Origin: Evansella halocellulosilytica
Lineage (GTDB): Bacteria; Bacillota; Bacilli; Bacillales; Salisediminibacteriaceae
Length of the DNA: 64,000 nucleotides
Direction of reading: 5' to 3'
Assembly: GCF_002335745.1 (NCBI RefSeq)
Contig: NZ_NIST01000001.1
Location: 642,761-706,760 of the forward strand
Shown: piece after piece, positions 62,521 to 64,000 of the stretch
How positions within the stretch are numbered: the first letter of the stretch is position 1
How the letters are laid out: every line of letters begins with the position of its first letter
Translations under genes and position numbers: made by a program
Notes under the pieces: generated by a model
What the model was told of the DNA's origin: nothing
Databases searched by the model: none
What the model saw: the letters and a program-made list of their open reading frames with translations, nothing else

Positions 62521-62562
62521 AGCGTGAATCGAAGGAAAATATAATCATAACTTACATATAGG

Positions 62563-62822
62563 GGTGTTCAAAGGAAAGTAAAAAGGACAAGTCAATATGC
62601 TCATTCGCAAATAATGACTCAGCGTGTTAATTAGAGGTTATTTTATTAAAGATTGTTGCTTCTGAATCATTTCATATGATTGTTTGAATCCGTTACGGGC
62701 GGACGCTTTCACTCCAGAGCACAAATGCGACATCTACTCTTGTTACACTTTTCAATATCACAACGATCTATGCGAAAAGAGCCTAATTAGGAGAACTTTT
62801 TACGAACTTTTTAAACAACCTC
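62563..62822 (+). repeat. Dispersed repeat family A, copy 6 (degenerate, interrupted)
   Basis: Left GGTGTTCAAAGGAAAGTAAA and right GAACTTTTTAAACAACCTCA resemble the family-A termini, but the interior is largely unrecognisable apart from the family-C segment. Assignment is weaker than for copies 1, 3 and 5. Confidence 0.4.
62690..62765 (+). repeat. Dispersed repeat family C, copy 2
   Basis: GGGCGGACGCTTTCACTCC, AGAGCACAAATGCGACATC and TACTCTTGTTACACTT match the minus strand of 43585-43665 over about 57 bases with about nine differences. Confidence 0.65.
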
Positions 62823-62840
62823 ACCTAGAAGGAGTGTTAC

Positions 62841-63728
62841 GTGTTGACAGATTATTTAGTAAGATCTTTAGCTTATGATGGGACAGTAAGAGCGTACGCA
62901 ATTAAATCTACCGGGATGGTTCAAGAAGCAGCAAGAAGGCACAACACATGGCGAACAGTTACTGCAGCATTAGGAAGAGCTTTATCAGCAGGAACGATGA
63001 TGGGAGCGATGCTGAAAGGTGAAGAAAAACTTACGATTAAAATCGAAGGAAATGGACCCGCAAGTCCAATTATCGTCGATGCAAATGCATCTGGAGAAAC
63101 GAGAGGGTATGTGAAAAACCCTCATGTTGATCCTGAGCGAAAAGAAAGCGGAAAATTAAATGTATCCCTTGCAGTTGGAAATCAAGGTTCACTTTCTGTC
63201 GTAAAGGACTTAGGGTTGAGAGATTATTTCACTGGAAGTGTTCCGCTCGTATCTGGAGAGCTTGCAGAGGATTTTACGTATTACTTCGCTTCATCTGAAC
63301 AAACGCCGTCTTCTGTGGCTCTTGGTGTCATCATCGATAAAGATGAGATTGTTACAGCAGCTGGAGGCTTTATCATTCAAATGATGCCAGGGGTGTCAGA
63401 TGAGACAATAGATGAATTAGAAAAACGAATTAATGAGCTTCCTCCAGTATCAGACCTCATTTTGAATGGTTTAACACCGGAACAAATCTTATATCGAGTG
63501 CTAGGTGAAGACAATGTGCGCATTTTAGATACGATGGGTGTTGCTTTTCAATGTAAGTGTTCAAAAGAGCGTATTAGTAATGCGATCATCAGTTTAGAAG
63601 AAAAAGATCTTAAAGCGATGATTGAAGAAGATGAAGGTGCGGAAACACATTGTCATTTTTGCAATGAGACGTATACGTTTACGAAAGAAGAGCTGGAAGG
63701 GTTGCTTGAAGAAAAAACGAAGGAGTAA
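62841..63728 (+). CDS. hslO: Hsp33 redox-regulated chaperonin HslO
   Basis: Protein of 295 residues. Under oxidative heat stress Hsp33 loses zinc, forms disulfides and holds unfolded proteins. The four zinc cysteines are in CKCS and CHFC near the C terminus (about 240-275); [20 protein letters not shown] and [20 protein letters not shown] are conserved. GTG at 62841 with AAGGAG upstream; TTG at 62844 is possible. yacD, next in B. subtilis, is absent. Confidence 0.94.
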   Translation: MLTDYLVRSLAYDGTVRAYAIKSTGMVQEAARRHNTWRTVTAALGRALSAGTMMGAMLKGEEKLTIKIEGNGPASPIIVDANASGETRGYVKNPHVDPERKESGKLNVSLAVGNQGSLSVVKDLGLRDYFTGSVPLVSGELAEDFTYYFASSEQTPSSVALGVIIDKDEIVTAAGGFIIQMMPGVSDETIDELEKRINELPPVSDLILNGLTPEQILYRVLGEDNVRILDTMGVAFQCKCSKERISNAIISLEEKDLKAMIEEDEGAETHCHFCNETYTFTKEELEGLLEEKTKE

Positions 63729-63753
63729 AAATTGGGAATATTCACCTTAATTG

Positions 63754-63783
63754 TTGACCGTTATACTGATAATTAGGTAAAAT
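63754..63783 (+). promoter_or_regulatory. cysK promoter
   Basis: TTGACC (63754-63759), 18 bases, TAAAAT (63778-63783). No CymR box recognised with confidence. Confidence 0.5.
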
Positions 63784-63853
63784 AAATAGTGAATAAAACC
63801 AATAAAAATACTCGGGTTTCGTTTGTGCGAATACCGAAAAGAGGAGAGTGCGT

Positions 63854-64000
63854 ATGGTTAAAGTAGTCAATTCCATAACTGAACTGATTGGGGATACTCC
63901 TTTAGTGAAGCTTCAACGTCTTGTAACAGATGAGCATGCTGATGTGTATTTAAAGCTTGAATTTATGAACCCTGGAAGCAGCGTAAAAGACAGAATTGCT
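63854..64000 (+). CDS. cysK: Cysteine synthase A (5' part, cut by window edge)
   Basis: The first 49 codons of O-acetylserine sulfhydrylase: [20 protein letters not shown], then [17 protein letters not shown] with the PLP lysine in SVKDR. ATG at 63854 with GAGGAGAG upstream. The gene continues beyond the window. It makes cysteine from O-acetylserine and sulfide. Confidence 0.93.
   Translation, partial: MVKVVNSITELIGDTPLVKLQRLVTDEHADVYLKLEFMNPGSSVKDRIA

Larger units (their letters stand above)
62521..62840. other. Intergenic coaX-hslO with nested repeats
   Basis: Three hundred and twenty bases with family-A-like termini enclosing a family-C element. No gene supported. Confidence 0.55.

Overview
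The window is a chromosomal segment of a low-GC, endospore-forming Bacillaceae, running clockwise from just outside the replication origin. The gene order yaaL-bofA-rrn-gin ... tmk-darA-holB-ricT-yabA ... abrB/metG ... rnmV-ksgA-yabG-veg-sspF-ispE-purR-spoVG-glmU-prs-ctc-pth-fin-mfd-spoVT ... yabM-yabN-rqcP-yabP-yabQ-divIC-yabR-spoIIE-yabS-yabT-tilS-hprT-ftsH-coaX-hslO-cysK is that of Bacillus subtilis near oriC. Sporulation genes (bofA, gin, yabG, sspF, spoVG, fin, spoVT, yabP/Q, spoIIE) show a spore former. Acidic secreted proteases, a BCCT osmolyte carrier and the repeat-rich intergenic DNA would suit an alkaliphilic or halotolerant member, but that is inference.

Region by region: 1-650 yaaL and bofA. 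700-6360 a complete rrn operon (tandem P1/P2 promoters, 16S, tRNA-less spacer carrying an imperfect tandem repeat, 23S, 5S, terminator). 6580-15345 an accessory block, nearly all on the minus strand: a BCCT transporter, two tandem paralogous subtilases (one with C-terminal SLH modules) and a DegS/LiaS-like kinase with a LuxR-type regulator; only gin inside it belongs to the conserved order. 15966-23000 yaaO, tmk, darA, holB, ricT, yabA, trmN6-like, yazA, rsmI. 23034-31341 abrB (minus), Met T-box, metG, tatD-like, yabE-like, rnmV, ksgA, yabG. 31610-43211 veg to mfd. 43979-51000 spoVT, an AhpD-like gene, yabM to yabR. 51509-64000 spoIIE, yabS, yabT, a split ThrE pair, tilS, hprT, ftsH, coaX, hslO and the 5' end of cysK, cut by the window edge.

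The conserved genes are mainly translation, replication and DNA repair, nucleotide and cell-wall precursor supply, and entry into sporulation. Regulatory sites readable in the sequence include a Spo0A box at abrB and at spoIIE, a sigma-H promoter at spoVG, sigma-E-like elements at bofA and yabP, a PurBox at purR, a methionine T-box at metG, a hairpin that occludes the yabG ribosome binding site and an attenuator-like hairpin before yabR.

The most unusual content is non-coding. At least three families of dispersed intergenic repeats occur here. Family A has TGTTCAAAAA-type inverted termini and about five to six copies plus a minimal form. Family B (two inverted copies) and family C (two inverted copies) each have one copy lying inside a family-A copy, which suggests successive insertion. 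Compared with B. subtilis the segment lacks xpaC/yaaN, yaaR, yabJ, yacD, the rrn spacer tRNAs and the tRNA pair before spoIIE. No CRISPR array, prophage, complete insertion sequence or tRNA gene was seen.
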